A stretch of DNA of 64,000 nt from Microvelia longipes (taxonomy: Eukaryota > Arthropoda > Insecta > Hemiptera > Veliidae), in NCBI GenBank assembly GCA_018340805.1, contig JACMZG010001908.1, forward strand, positions 36,478,797 through 36,542,796, in the 5' to 3' direction. The translations under genes and the position numbers were made by a program. Of this stretch, positions 49,491 to 60,705 are shown piece by piece (position 1 is the stretch's first letter; each line of letters starts with the position of its first letter). The notes below the pieces were generated by a model. That model saw only the letters and a list, made by a program, of their open reading frames with translations. It was not told the DNA's origin and made no database searches.

Positions 49491-51520
49491 TACAGGGTGT
49501 ACAAAAAAAACTCCCTTCCCGAAAGGAGGTGATACTACAGCTAATTTCCAACAAAAACTTCATATTAACTATAGTCCGATTTTCAACCGTTCCCCACAAG
49601 GTCAAATTTTATGATTTTAAAAAACGCGTTGACTTAACTTCATAAAATGACCAATTGTGGCTAAACTATAACTGCTAGCTTCAAAATATTGGTTTCGTTA
49701 GAAAGCTGAGAAAATTTGCTATAAGACCACTCACTTGTATTTTCAAAAACAATTTTAACATAACAGCCAAAAATTTGCATGAAATCAAAAATTAGTAAAT
49801 TTTATGATTTTCCAAAAATTTTGAAGTTACTTTGATGAGAAACTAGCAAACTTGAGAACCTCTTGGTTTCAGGAAAACTACCTTGTTTACTCCTCTTTAA
49901 GTCAATACCCATATCATTATACGTTGATACGGTGATTTTTTCAGAAAAAGCAAAAATAGGCTCAAAAAACACGCTAAAAATGACTCTTACAGAAGTGATT
50001 TCTGTATAATAGTCCAAGAGCCAGACGCAAAAAACGTGACCGTCTAGCCCCAAGTTTAACCCACTAGATCGACGTATTCTGGCTCCCTGATAATGAATCA
50101 GGTGGTCTGCCGTTTCAGATAAGGGAATTTTAGCCCCGGGGCCCCTTTAAAATCCGAAAATGACCCAAATTCTGTTTTTCGCCCAATAACGGTGTTCCTA
50201 TTGATTTTATCTAAAAACTTAAAGGGTTGTTTTTAAAAGTTTATTAAATTTGTGATAAATCCATTTTTTAACTATCAAAATCGGTCCAGTAAAACCGGAG
50301 ATACAAATGTTGAAAGATTACCGAAAAAAACATCTAAAAAGCATACATTTTTGTCCATAAACGCACAAATACCTTAAAATGTCATGTTTTTCCATATTAA
50401 CATGTTAAAGAATTCAGCAGACTTAAAAATCATGCATAAAAGATAGGTTAAAACTTGAATTTTAGAAAAATACACTTTTTTCAGCATTATATGTCGGTCA
50501 TTAAGTCATCACATATTAGAGCTGTGCTGACTTTTATTTCCTAGAACAACTCTAATTACCTGCAGTTCAACAGAATATGCATGATTTTTAAGTCTGCTGA
50601 ATTCTTTAACATGTTAATATGGAAAAACATGACATTTTAAGGTATTTGTGCGTTTATGGACAAAATGTATGCTTTTTAGATTTTTTTTCGGTAATCTTTC
50701 AACATTTGTATCTCCGGTTTTACTGGACCGATTTTGATAGTTAAAAAATGGATTTATCACAAATTTAATAAACTTTTAAAAACAACCCTTTAAGTTTTTA
50801 GATAAAATCAATAGGAACACCGTTATTGGGCGAAAACAGAATTTGGGGTCATTTTTCGGATTTTAAAGGGGCCCCGGGGCTAAAATTTCCCTTATCTGAA
50901 ACGGCAGACCACCTGATTCATTATCAGGGAGCCAGAATACGTCGATCTAGTGGGTTAAACCTTTGGGGCTAGACGGTCACGTTTTTTGCGTCTGGCTCTT
51001 GGACTATTATACAGAAATCACTTCTGTAAGAGTCATTTTTAGCGTGTTTTTTGAGCCTATTTTGCTTTTTCTGAAAAAATCACCGTATCAACGTATAATG
51101 ATATGGTATTGACTTAAAGAGGAGTAAACAAGGTAGTTTTCCTGAAACCAAGAGGTTTCTCAAGTTTGCTAGTTTCTCATCAAAGTAACTTCAAAATTTT
51201 TGGAAAATCATAAAATTTTACTAATTTTTGATTTCATGCAAATTTTGGCTGTTATGTTAAATTGTTTTTGAAAATACAAGTGAGTGGTCTATAGCGAATT
51301 TTCTCAGCTTCCAACGAAACCAATATTTTGAAGCTAGCAGTTATAGTTTAGCCACAATTGGTCATTTTATGAAGTTAAGTCAACGCGTTTTTTAAAATCA
51401 TAAAATTTGACCTTGTGGGAGAACAGTTGAAAATCGGACTATAGTTAATATGAAGTTTTTGTTGGAAATTAGCTGTAGTTCACCTCCTTTCGGAAGGGAG
51501 TTTATTTTGTACACCCTGTA
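49491..51520. mobile_element. 2.03-kb foldback transposon with ~940-bp arms
   Basis: The left arm (49491-50435) and right arm (50579-51520) are inverted copies differing only at scattered bases and small indels. The loop of about 143 bases is unrelated to either arm. The ends read TACAGGGTGTACAAAA and its complement, and TA or TATA lies at both outer edges, consistent with a TA target duplication. The right edge abuts a (TA)n array. No transposase frame exists in the arms, so it is non-autonomous. High arm identity implies a recent origin or ongoing conversion. A transcript would form a very long dsRNA hairpin. Confidence 0.92.
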
Positions 51521-51529
51521 TATATATAT

Positions 51530-51601
<72 letters not shown>

Positions 51602-51625
51602 TATATATAAATATATATATTATAT
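51521..51625. repeat. (TA)n microsatellite
   Basis: Interrupted TA array touching the right end of the foldback element. Confidence 0.9.
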
Positions 51626-52042
51626 GTCATCTAATATTTAAAAAAATACAATTTATCATGTTTGAAAGTTATACCAATGCAAAGTATAGTATTATAAATT
51701 GCAAGAAACTATATGCAAAGAGGAAATTACACGATTATGAACAGTTAAATAAGCTTCTAAATCGTTCAATATAAGAAAAAGATTAGTCGACATGTCAAGT
51801 CAAGGGTTTTTTTATTTAAAAGGCGTGGGTTAGAGTGTTGTAAATTAATATTTGTGAAAAAATATTTAAGGTAGTGCAAGAATCAACACACGGTAATAAC
51901 AGAAATTTAAATGCCGTCTAGATTTATTATCTACATGTAACATTAAGATGGACCAAAAAAGACAGAAAATTGGCTCTTCCAAAATCCACACATCTTAGGT
52001 TCAGCAGCAAAGTTAATCGAAATTACTTACAAAAAGAAGTGA

Positions 52043-52545
52043 GATCCCAACAAAAACACTCCGTGAAAAAATCCAGCCAAGTCTTGCGTAGAAAGATATG
52101 ATATATTATAGTTTACGCCAAGTCTATCATACGCTGTTTTCATAGATCTTAAGAGATATAGATGTTATTTAATATCCGCAACATAAGCGCTCAAAAGCCT
52201 TACAAAATTTAACAGTAAAGAAATTTCTGACTTGGCAAAAGCGCTAAATATCGACAAAAAATAAAATAAATAAATAGGTAATACCTAGTTTTTAAAAAAA
52301 ACCTTCAATATTATTTGAGGAAGAAATTCATGATTAAATAATTTTACCTCTGCGTTGTTGTCTAGTCAGAAATTTCTTTACTGTTAAAATTTGTAAGGCT
52401 TTTGAGCGCATATGTTGCGATATTAAATAATCATCTATATCTCTTAAGATCTATGAAAAAGCGTATGAATAGACTTGGCGTAAACTATGATATCATATAT
52501 TTTACGCAAGACTTAGCTGGATTTTTTCACGGAGTGTTTTGTTGG
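52043..52545. mobile_element. Foldback element with ~190-bp arms
   Basis: The left arm (about 52043-52237: ACACTCCGTGAAAAAATCCA, GCCAAGTCTTGCGTA, GAGCGCTTATG as complement) and right arm (about 52363-52545) are inverted copies with small differences and a loop of about 125 bp. A (TA)n array touches the right end. Confidence 0.8.
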
Positions 52546-52546
52546 A

Positions 52547-52547
<1 letters not shown>

Positions 52548-52601
<54 letters not shown>
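52548..52601. repeat. (TA)n microsatellite
   Basis: About 54 bases of TA between the foldback and the tRNA-like fragment. Confidence 0.9.
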
Positions 52602-52606
<5 letters not shown>

Positions 52607-52609
52607 TTA

Positions 52610-52735
52610 TAATGTTTCATCAGGGACCTATGAAACGAAATTGTGTCGTGGTCCGCAGGGTGTCTCCCGCCATGACGCCTATCTCACTAGCGAATTTTTT
52701 TAAAAGAAATTCGCTGAAACGTTTTGATAAAAATG
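52610..52735 (+). repeat. tRNA-like SINE fragment, copy 2
   Basis: It shares CAGGGACCTATGAAACG, GTGGTCCGCAGG, TCCCGCCATGACGCCTATC and AGAAATTCGCT with the complement of 29985-30098. Its B-box position is mutated (GGGTGTCTCCC). Confidence 0.45.
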
Positions 52736-53571
52736 CATGCTTATATCACTTGAAATAGTCGTAACTACATTAAATGTTAAACGGTTTTCCTATGTAAGAT
52801 TCTTTCGCTAAAAGACAACATTGCGGAAAATTAAAGCGATGCTATAGCGCACAATTCATTTATTTGAATCGAGTCTGATTCTTAATTAACTAGCTTTTAA
52901 AATTTTAGAGCTGTTGCAGCTCAGCAAAATGTCAAATAAAACATTTTTATTTACTAAAACGGGCGAAAAGTAATATATACTTAAAATTTGATTAGCAATA
53001 TCAAATCTTTAAAGTTTTTTTTTAATTTTATGTATTTTAAGTATTGAATAAATATTTCTTTTCAAATGTAAAGAAACACTATAAAAGTCTAAGGACAGAG
53101 TTGCTACTATTAAATATATGTTCCAGTAGTAGTATTACATTATTTTAATAGCTAGAATAACTGAAGTGTGAAGTCCGTAATGCATATGTATCTCAGAATC
53201 AGAAGGATATCACATCAAATTTTTTACCTTTCTCTATTAAATTTCAACGAAGTTATCAAACCCCCCATTGTATTTTATAGTAAGATAACAATGAGAAAAA
53301 TCATAAAATAAATTCTAACCTTTAGATAAAGCATGGCAGTATATTGAGTCAATTTATTGTTTCTGACATACCTGAAACAAATCAAATGTTATTATTAAAA
53401 CAAATAAAATATCGATCCTTTGATATACAGCAATGCTTCATGCGTTTTAACTCGCAACTTTTTATTTTTTATAAATCTTCACGAAAGACTGTTTTTTCCG
53501 TTACCATAATAATGGACCATTAAAAATAAAAGAAGAATAAAAACTTTAAAATTAGAAAAATAAAACTGGTT
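52736..53571. other. AT-rich non-coding stretch
   Basis: Nothing recognisable was found. Confidence 0.4.
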
Positions 53572-53965
53572 ACCTCCTATCGAATTCGCTACACTCATTT
53601 TGACTAATTCGGACTAATTCACAACTTCATCCTCAGAATATAAAATGACCAAATTTAGCCTACAACACGTCTTCGGACTCGCTTCGCTTCTTCTCAGACA
53701 ATAAAACCGCCACAAAATCCAGTCACTGACCTTTCTAAATGCTGCTTAAATTTTTTGATCTAACAGAAACCGAAATATACTTTTCAGTCCTTCCCGCATT
53801 GAAACAAATTTATAGTATTCTTTATTACGTAAAGGGATACATTTGCGTCAAATTTCAACGTAATTGGACTATTTTTCCATTCTTAACCATTTTTTAAAAA
53901 AGGTCTACAATTGATTTAATTAAGATTAAAGTAATATAGATAATGAGATAACACCTGGTCTCAGA
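53572..53965 (-). mobile_element. Family A dispersed repeat, copy 15 (3' part, degraded)
   Basis: Minus strand: AGAAGCGAAGCGAGTCCGAA, GACGTGTTGTAGGC and a degraded 5S-like segment at about 53718-53757 (TTTAAGCAGCATTTAGAA, GGTCAGTGACTGG). The middle of the repeat follows, to about 53965. Confidence 0.65.
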
Positions 53966-55399
53966 ATAATACTAATATAGAAGAAGCATATGACCGTAAA
54001 CACAATGTAATTCCACTGATAACACGAAAGCCGGTTGAATGGTGGTACAACAAAACATTATTTTAAATATGTGTTATAAATATCCATTAATGAAGAAAGA
54101 TCGTAAAGAACAAATATAATTACTTAAAAGACCTGCTGAGTATTTAATAAAACCGGTCTTAGATGGCAAAATGATAGCGGAATACAAGAATCTACATTTA
54201 GTTGACGAGAAATACTTTTAGTATAATTTTAATTAAAATCGTTAAACTACAATTAAAAATGCTTAAAATATTGTAATGCACCGATATTTATATTAGTATT
54301 TTATGAATAATCAATCATTATTTAATAAAAAACATAATAATTCAGCAACCGGAAGTATTGCCAATTTTTTTTAAAGAAAACTGTATATTGTTAGAGTGGC
54401 AGCATTACTTAAGACCACAAGTGAACCGCCTTTCGTGTTATCACTAGTGCTCCTTCTATATATAGTAGTATTATTCTAAGAACCTGGTCCTCATGAAAAC
54501 ATGTGTGCAAAATTTTAATTTGATCAAAACATATTTCCGTGTTTTATGAATTCTTGAACAATAGATCAGGACGTTATTTAACGTGTCTTTAGAAGTAAAT
54601 GTTGACCTTTCGTTCTTATCATCGTATAAATTTCATATAAATTTCATTGAATAAATGTTTCTAGGAGAGAAATGAAGGTTCACTTTAGATACTTTAGTAA
54701 GAAAAGAGAGATTTAAGTTTTACATTGTACTTGTGAATTGCTACGAGTTCGTAATGATAATCAAAGGAATACATTATTATTTATATTACGTTGATACTAC
54801 CTTGTTCATGATGGCGGACTGTGCCAAAAAGACCCGAGAACGATTTGACCTAAATGGGCCCAAACCTACATTTCAAGGAGCCGAAATGGGGGGAGTCCCA
54901 TATTGCTTTTAAGTAGAGGGGTACACTTCTAACAAGAGTAGTATTGATGTTATAGCAAGCTTAATTTAATAAATTAGACCCCCAGATTATTGTAGTCTAA
55001 TTAAAATTAACTTCAAGTAATTAATTAATTATTCTAATTAATTAATTACCCTAGCCTACGGTATAGGGCCCTTAAAAGCCCAGGTAAAATAAATAGAAGC
55101 CTTAAAGGCCCTAGATTTAAAAAAATTTGTCTCCAGGAGCTCTTTAGGCCAACCCTTTGAGTATTGGGCCCCTCTGACTCTGGTGTTATATTACATATAA
55201 CATTATTATCTTATAGAATTATGTAATATATTACTGTATATATTACATAATTATAATGAATACATAAGTGTATATACCATAACTTTAAAAATGTTTATTA
55301 TGTTAATAATTTTTATGGTTATTTTTGGCTGAGGGGCCCAAGGAAGGCAGCCAACACCTCTGCTTGTTCGATAAATGTTTATGTTGATAATGTTTATTT
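53966..55399. other. Unassigned stretch with GC-richer patches
   Basis: Two patches (54830-54910 and 55040-55180) contain AGGGGCCC/GGGCCCCT words (TTGGGCCCCTCTGACTCTGG, GAGGGGCCCAAGGAAGG). They may be edges of an unrecognised element. No gene was found. Confidence 0.35.
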
Positions 55400-55775
55400 T
55401 TCAAAATGAGAACTAGCCGCTTCGCGGCCCCTGTGCCCCTCGATAGTTGTTGTTTTATATCGGTTTGTCAAATTAATAGTTCACTTAAGTGGCATAGTGG
55501 CATACTACCACAATATAAGTGAATTTCCAAATGTATTCGAAACAGAAATGTTATTTTTACACATAGTGTTATACATGTCAATCGGAATTGGAACTGACGT
55601 TAATAATAAAATTTAACTTCGTACATGTATTAACTATACAAAGTAGTATACGGGTAATATTATATATATATACATATAATATTTTGAGGTTTTGTGAGTC
55701 ATTATTGTAGGTTAACGACTTCATACACATTCCAATTCATAAACAATAGGGTCTAATCTAAGTTTATACCAATCA
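55400..55775 (-). repeat. Repeat family B, copy 3
   Basis: Inverted relative to 45225-45615 (GCCGCTTCGCGGCCCCTGTG, GCATACTACCACAATATAAG, CATTATTGTAGGTTAACGAC, TTCATAAACAATAGGGTCT). It ends about 30 bases before the sugar-transporter acceptor site. Confidence 0.6.
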
Positions 55776-55806
55776 ATATCCTATTACTCGATTATTTGTT
55801 TCTCAG

Positions 55807-56141
55807 GCTGTTCTACATCAATGAGCATGTCATTAGCAGCAGCATGGACATCACCCGTATTGCCTTTATTGCCAGAAGATTCAGTAAGTATTGTCGCAGT
55901 GGATGCACTAATGCCAGCCGCTGCAGCTGTAGGCGTATTGCTAGGATGGCTTCTTCTAGAAACAATAGGAAGAAGGCCAGCAATGGGTTTATCTGGCGTA
56001 CTGTTTTTAGCAGGATGGATGCTTCTAGCAACAGCTACACCGCCTAAATATATTCTAATCTATCCGGGTAGAATTTTATCCGGCTTGGCAGTTGGACTAG
56101 TCAATATAGCTTCAACTATGTACATAGCTGAAATATCTCCA
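55807..56141 (+). CDS. Sugar transporter (MFS, Tret1/SLC2-like), internal exon covering TM1-TM4
   Basis: The exon begins after a pyrimidine-rich acceptor (ATTTGTTTCTCAG, ending 55806), with two bases completing a codon from the previous exon, and ends at 56141 before GTAAGT. It encodes about 111 residues. The end of TM1 has TSPVLPLL; then come TM2 with the MFS loop motif GWLLLETIGRR, TM3 (GVLFLAGWMLLATA) and TM4 with PGRILSGLAVG ending YIAEISP. This order and spacing is that of SLC2-type facilitative sugar transporters; in insects the closest known group is the Tret1-like trehalose/hexose uniporters at the plasma membrane. The Met at 55821 is internal and probably not the start, because the WTSPVLPLL helix needs the preceding exon. 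That exon was not located. The frame is clean, so the gene looks functional. Substrate cannot be told from this part. Confidence 0.9.
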
Positions 56142-57164
56142 GTAAGTTAAAATTAAATTAATTTTTTATATTATGAAGAATCTAGTAACGTCACGATATT
56201 TACAAAGAAATATTATTTTAAGCTTAATACCACGACTACAATTTTAAAGTACGTTTTACACAAGTAAATTTGTTCAGCGCCCTTCTCCTTGTCTTAAGAC
56301 AAATTTCCTATTGCCTCATGAGAGAAAGCAATTAATGAAATGCAAAACACTGACCGTCAATACACCCTGTACAACAAACTATAACTCCTAATTGCTAGAT
56401 ATTAGGATATCTTACAACCCAAACTATCTAAAATTTACGAATAAAAGCTGATAGACAAATATTCTAAAATGGTTTGTTAACAACTACAGTGAAACACACG
56501 GCTAAAATTAGTTGACACCGAGGGAAAATAATGTCAGGGAGCCAATTAGGTTATTCCTGGACGTTAAACCACGTCCGCCATATGAAATCGGACCAACCTC
56601 ATTGGTCCCTCGCTGTCAACAGATTTTAGCCATGTTTTAAACTATAACTAATCATCTCTTTATATTACTAAACATTCTTTTCATACTAAAAGGTTTGAAG
56701 TTCATTACACAAACCGTTCAAATCTAAACTAATCAATAAGAGATTAGTTTAATAAGCGCAAATTCGATAATGAATCCATGACTTAATATACTTTATGATT
56801 ATTTATTATTTTCATTAAAATTAATTATAATTTATTTCATACTTCGAAATGACGGTAAAATTTGATTATTACACTGTTTCATTTAGTAGTACAAATTAAT
56901 GGTTCAGAAAAGAAAATAGCAAACCGAAACATTTTCTAGATAATTTACGTGCTGTAGACAATGCTACTTCCCTACACTGTAGTTAATTTCATAAATCTCT
57001 TTAACTAGCTGCTGCAAGGAGATAAATCAATTGATAGCAGCTAAACACCTACAAATGCTGACTTTCCACTTAACAACTGTAAATAATTTTTTAAGCTACT
57101 TTTTTAATAATATTATTTTTCGTAAAGATAATACTATCAAATTACATAAACTTTTTCTTCAATT

Positions 57165-57850
57165 TTCCTCATAACCGCAGTTATAAAGGAAAAATATTGT
57201 TTTGCAAATAAATCCGAAACAGAGATGCCACCTAAATTATCCGTTCTAGGTGTTTTTTAAGGTCTCTGAAGTGTTCACAAAGTTTTCTGTATGTATGTGG
57301 ATGTATGTGTGATCATGTATGTGTGTGTGTGTGTTTATTTATTTGTATGTAACTGTGTGACAGTTATTATCATAGCTCTCAATGTATTATGCTAGAGACT
57401 TGAACTTTGTACAAAAATCAGTCTATAGGTGTAGTTGAGCTATTTTTATGACGTCATTAACCCGCAATAATGACTAAATATGTGCCAGTTTTCTCATTGT
57501 CAGCATTAGTTCAATTTTATACATGACGAGTACGTTTTTTAAAAAATGGGAAAATAACCTAATTTAGATGAAATTTTGTACAACCGCATACCTTTATGTA
57601 AAAAATTAGTACACCAAGTTTCGTTTCAACAAGACAAGTACATCCACGATTTTTATTAGATCATAAAACTGAAGCTGCATCGAACGTGGTTCAGTGCCTC
57701 GATGGGGTGACCGCTGGGAATGAACGGATGTATTTACATCTGAGGACGAGCGAATCGAGTCGATGACGTATTACAGATATAAGACTTGTATATTCTGTGG
57801 ACAAGCAAAGTAAGTCCGAAATAGATAAGCGTACGAAACGAAGCCTTTTC
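57165..57850 (+). mobile_element. Family A dispersed repeat, copy 16 (near full length, intronic)
   Basis: Contains the degraded 5' signature (TTTTCCTCATAACCGCAGTT), a long GTGTGTGTGTGT run, TTATGACGTCATTAACCCGC, CACCAAGTTTCGTTTCAACA, a well-preserved 5S-like segment and GAGGACGAGCGAATCGAGT. The element has the same orientation as the host gene. Confidence 0.8.
57663..57722 (+). other. 5S rRNA-derived segment in family A copy 16
   Basis: AAGCTGCATCGAACGTGGTT, then CAGTGCCTCGATGGGGTGAC and CGCTGGGAA, match the 5S box A, spacer, intermediate element and box C order. The 5' part of 5S is not present. Confidence 0.72.
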
Positions 57851-58234
57851 GGGTATTCGGAAACGTTTAGAGGTACTACGTTCGTATGACTTTTCGGATT
57901 ATAAGACATTAACAGTTTCATACAAGGCAGTTTTAGGCCCTTCTTAAAGTCGCATTTTTTATTTTCGGGATATGCTTCTACCAATTTATTTTATTGGGCG
58001 TAGCCTAGAGCAAGGGCAGGCAAGTAAGGGATTCTGCTCATATTACTCTTTTTGCAAAAGAAAGGGCAGTTTTTTTTTAAATTTAAAATTTTTAAGCATT
58101 TAAAGTTAATTTAATAACTTCATAAAATTAATTTAAATTTAAATTTATAATTTTTTATTTCTTTATAATTCATTTAGATAAATTTTGTTTTATTTAGTTC
58201 GACATTAACTTTGGTGCATATTATTGGTAAAATA

Positions 58235-58321
58235 ATATATTATATACATATATTATATATATAATATATATATTTATATATACATATATATATATAATTA
58301 TAATATATATATATATATATA
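58235..58321. repeat. (TA)n microsatellite
   Basis: Interrupted TA array of about 85 bases, directly followed by GATGGGCCTCCCTCCC. Confidence 0.9.
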
Positions 58322-58367
58322 TGATGGGCCTCCCTCCCTAAAAGCAACCCTGGCTTCGCCCATGTTC

Positions 58368-58690
58368 TAATTAGCTATAAATGCTGGTAAAATGTGTAAT
58401 ATTATCAATTTATTCATCAATTACTCTAAATAACTACAAATGTTGGTGAAATAAATAGTATTATTAACAATTTTAACTATTTACAAACGCTGGTAAAATA
58501 TATAATATTATCCACTATTTTAACTAATAAAAAATTCTGGTAAAATGTGAAATGAGTATTATCCCCTATTTTAACTATTTACAAATGCTTATATAATATT
58601 ATTCACTATTTTAACTTTTTAAAAATGCTGGTACAATATATATTATCCACTATTTTAAATAGTACAATTGCTGTTAAAATATATTATGTT
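58368..58690 (+). repeat. Intronic minisatellite, unit about 50-60 bp
   Basis: Five to six diverged units of the form ACTATTTACAAATGCTGGTA + AAATATATAATATTATCCAC + TATTTTA, ending about 65 bases before the acceptor of the next exon. Confidence 0.75.
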
Positions 58691-58754
58691 CCCATATTCA
58701 GTTTTAAATAGTTCTAAAATTATAAGTTTTCTAACAATGGGTATTATGTTACAG

Positions 58755-59024
58755 GCAGAATACCGAGGCAGTATGTACGCTTTATGCCAAGTAATGACAA
58801 ATCTAGGACTACTAGTCGAATTCGGTTTAGGAGGAACATTGAATTACCTATGGTTAACTCTTGTTTCGGCTATTCAGCCGCTTATATTTACACTTGGTTC
58901 ATTCTTTTTACCTGAATCACCTCACTACCTCATAGCAAAAGGAAGAGTATCTCAAGCTGAACAAAATTTAGTTAAGTTAGGAAGAGAACATGATTCTCTC
59001 CCAGAAGTCGTCAGTCATATTCAG
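58755..59024 (+). CDS. Sugar transporter (MFS, Tret1/SLC2-like), internal exon covering TM5-TM6
   Basis: The 270-bp exon (90 codons, phase 0 on both sides) lies between TTACAG and GTAAAT. It continues the previous exon in frame: ...YIAEISP | AEYRGSMYALCQVMTNLG. RG followed by Q and G in TM5 is the conserved sugar-porter pattern. TM6 (IQPLIFTLGSFFLPESP) ends in the PESP motif followed by HYLIAKGR, where many relatives have RW/RY for HY. The last part (QAEQNLVKLGRE) starts the large central loop. The next exon should begin that loop's remainder and TM7. I found no convincing candidate before 64000, so the next intron is probably at least 5 kb or the exon is small. No stop or frameshift is present. 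Confidence 0.9.
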
Positions 59025-59846
59025 GTAAATATTTCTATCATATATTTATTTCTATAAGCTTAGAGAAAATAAGGATGAAGCATATGCACAGAGCATTAAG
59101 AATTATAAAACAAAAGACCTTCCTTCGGTCTCTTTTCTAACGCACCGCGGTTTACATTATGTCGGCACATAGGGGCCGCTACATCGTGTCCCATAGATAC
59201 GTCTGGGCCCAAAATCTCATACATACAGACATACAGAAGACCTGTTTCCTAACAATATATGTTCACCCTTAACGTAACAGATTTTTTAATATTTGGCTGT
59301 GTTTTAAAATGACGTTACAACGAGCTGGTTACAATAGGGGTTCTGTTTGTCGATATTGATTTAAAATATTAATTCGATGGAGGGATAGCGAGCTTACTTA
59401 TTAAGTATTGCCTTATTAAGTACAAAATAATTATTTTGGGTTAATCTCTGAGACGTACTGCGTTACACTTGTCGTTGCTTGAATATCTCAGGAAATCATA
59501 CGCAACTTGATTTAGGTAGAGAGAGGTTGGTGATATTTATACAACCTGCAGACATTAATCAGTCAACTTAAGATGGGCAATTCTTGACCAAACACATTGT
59601 TCCTGATACACTTGTTAAAACTCAATTTAAAACACAAGAATATTTATTTACATTAAAGCTAATGCTAATAGTAAAACTTTTTATAAGTTTCATTAAACTT
59701 ATACTTTAGATCATCAGCCATGCATCATTCATTTAACTTACATTTAGTACAGTTAACAAAACACATTTTAGCGAATTTCTACAGGAAAAGAGAGGGGATA
59801 GTATATAAGGCTGGGGCTGTGAAGGGAAGAGAGAGGGGAAGGGGAA
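59025..59846 (+). other. Start of the next intron, no exon recognised
   Basis: It begins with the donor GTAAAT. A GC-richer patch at 59115-59240 (AGACCTTCCTTCGGTCTC, CTACATCGTGTCCCATAG) is unassigned. Confidence 0.5.
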
Positions 59847-59896
<50 letters not shown>

Positions 59897-59919
59897 ATAT
59901 ATATATATATATATATCTT
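59847..59919. repeat. (TA)n microsatellite
   Basis: About 70 bases of TA preceded by a GGGGAAGGGGAAG run. Confidence 0.95.
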
Positions 59920-60056
59920 ATCAAATTTATATAAAGATTGAGATTTTGTTAAAACTAAATTTTGTTTGTTTATGTAATAACTTACATAACAAATAAAGTA
60001 CATTATACATAATAATAAAAGAGAAAGAAGTCTCTCCACAAAAATATATTTCTTAA

Positions 60057-60095
60057 TAGCAAAGCGCTTTCAACCTAACAAGAGGTCATCATCAG
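60057..60095 (-). ncRNA. Hammerhead-ribozyme-like motif, left half of the palindrome
   Basis: Minus strand: CTGATGA, T, GACCT-CTTGTT-AGGTT, GAAA, GCG-CTT-TGC, TA. It is identical to the motif in the right half. Confidence 0.55.
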
Positions 60096-60351
60096 TGCTA
60101 GCCTAACAAACAAAATAATAGAATAAATCAGAAAAATCTATAAAAAAGAAAAATAAATAAACAATTAAGTAAACCGATTAAAAACACAAGTCAGTAAAAT
60201 AAAATAAATAAATATAAGAACTAACATATTGTTATATTTATTTATTTTATTTTACTGACTTGTGTTTTAATCGGTTTACTTAATTGTTTATTTATTTTTC
60301 TTTTTATAGATTTTTCTGATTTATTCTATTATTTTGTTTGTTAGGCTAGCA

Positions 60352-60390
60352 CTGATGATGACCTCTTGTTAGGTTGAAAGCGCTTTGCTA
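60352..60390 (+). ncRNA. Hammerhead-ribozyme-like motif, right half of the palindrome
   Basis: Plus strand copy of the same core, helix II and helix III. Helix I pairing next to the core is weak, so cleavage activity is uncertain. Confidence 0.55.
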
Positions 60391-60705
60391 TTAAGAATAT
60401 ATTTTTGTGGAGAGACTTCTTTCTCTTTTATTAAGATGAACTCCATTAACGCTCACCTTAGTTCTTCTACATTATACATCTTGTCCAAGGATATAAATTT
60501 CGGGACGATGACCGATAGAATCGGGTTTTATAGCGTTCTTAATAAAAACGTTATTATGGCGAAAATAATATTTATGTCCCTTTATCAAAAGAGAGAAACT
60601 ACAAGAAAGGCGAAGTATTTGTCCTCCTAGTTAAGGATAAGTGAGAAAACTTACACTACTGTTAAAACTATGTCCTTAAACACAATTTACTGCAACGTGT
60701 GTATC

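Larger units (their letters stand above)
56142..58754 (+). other. Intron of the sugar-transporter gene
   Basis: A 2613-bp phase-0 intron, from GTAAGT to TTATGTTACAG. It contains family A copy 16, a GGCCCGTAGCC-like fragment next to a (TA)n array (58235-58321) and a minisatellite. No other exon was recognised in it. Confidence 0.85.
60011..60467. mobile_element. Palindromic Penelope-derived element with 12-bp target duplication
   Basis: The two halves (about 60015-60220 and 60236-60440) are almost perfect inverted copies with a ~15-base centre. The element is bounded by the direct repeat TACATTATACAT (59999-60010 and 60468-60479). Its ends (AATAATAAAAGAGAAAGAAG at left, AACGCTCACCTTAGTTCTT at right) are those of the element at 39071-39930. 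It therefore consists only of the two inverted terminal repeats of that PLE family, with no coding part. It lies downstream of the last exon seen, probably in an intron. Confidence 0.88.

Noticed and set aside
55821..55823. ATG at 55821 as the sugar-transporter start
   Set aside because: A strong acceptor lies 14 bases upstream and TM1 would be incomplete, so this Met is internal.
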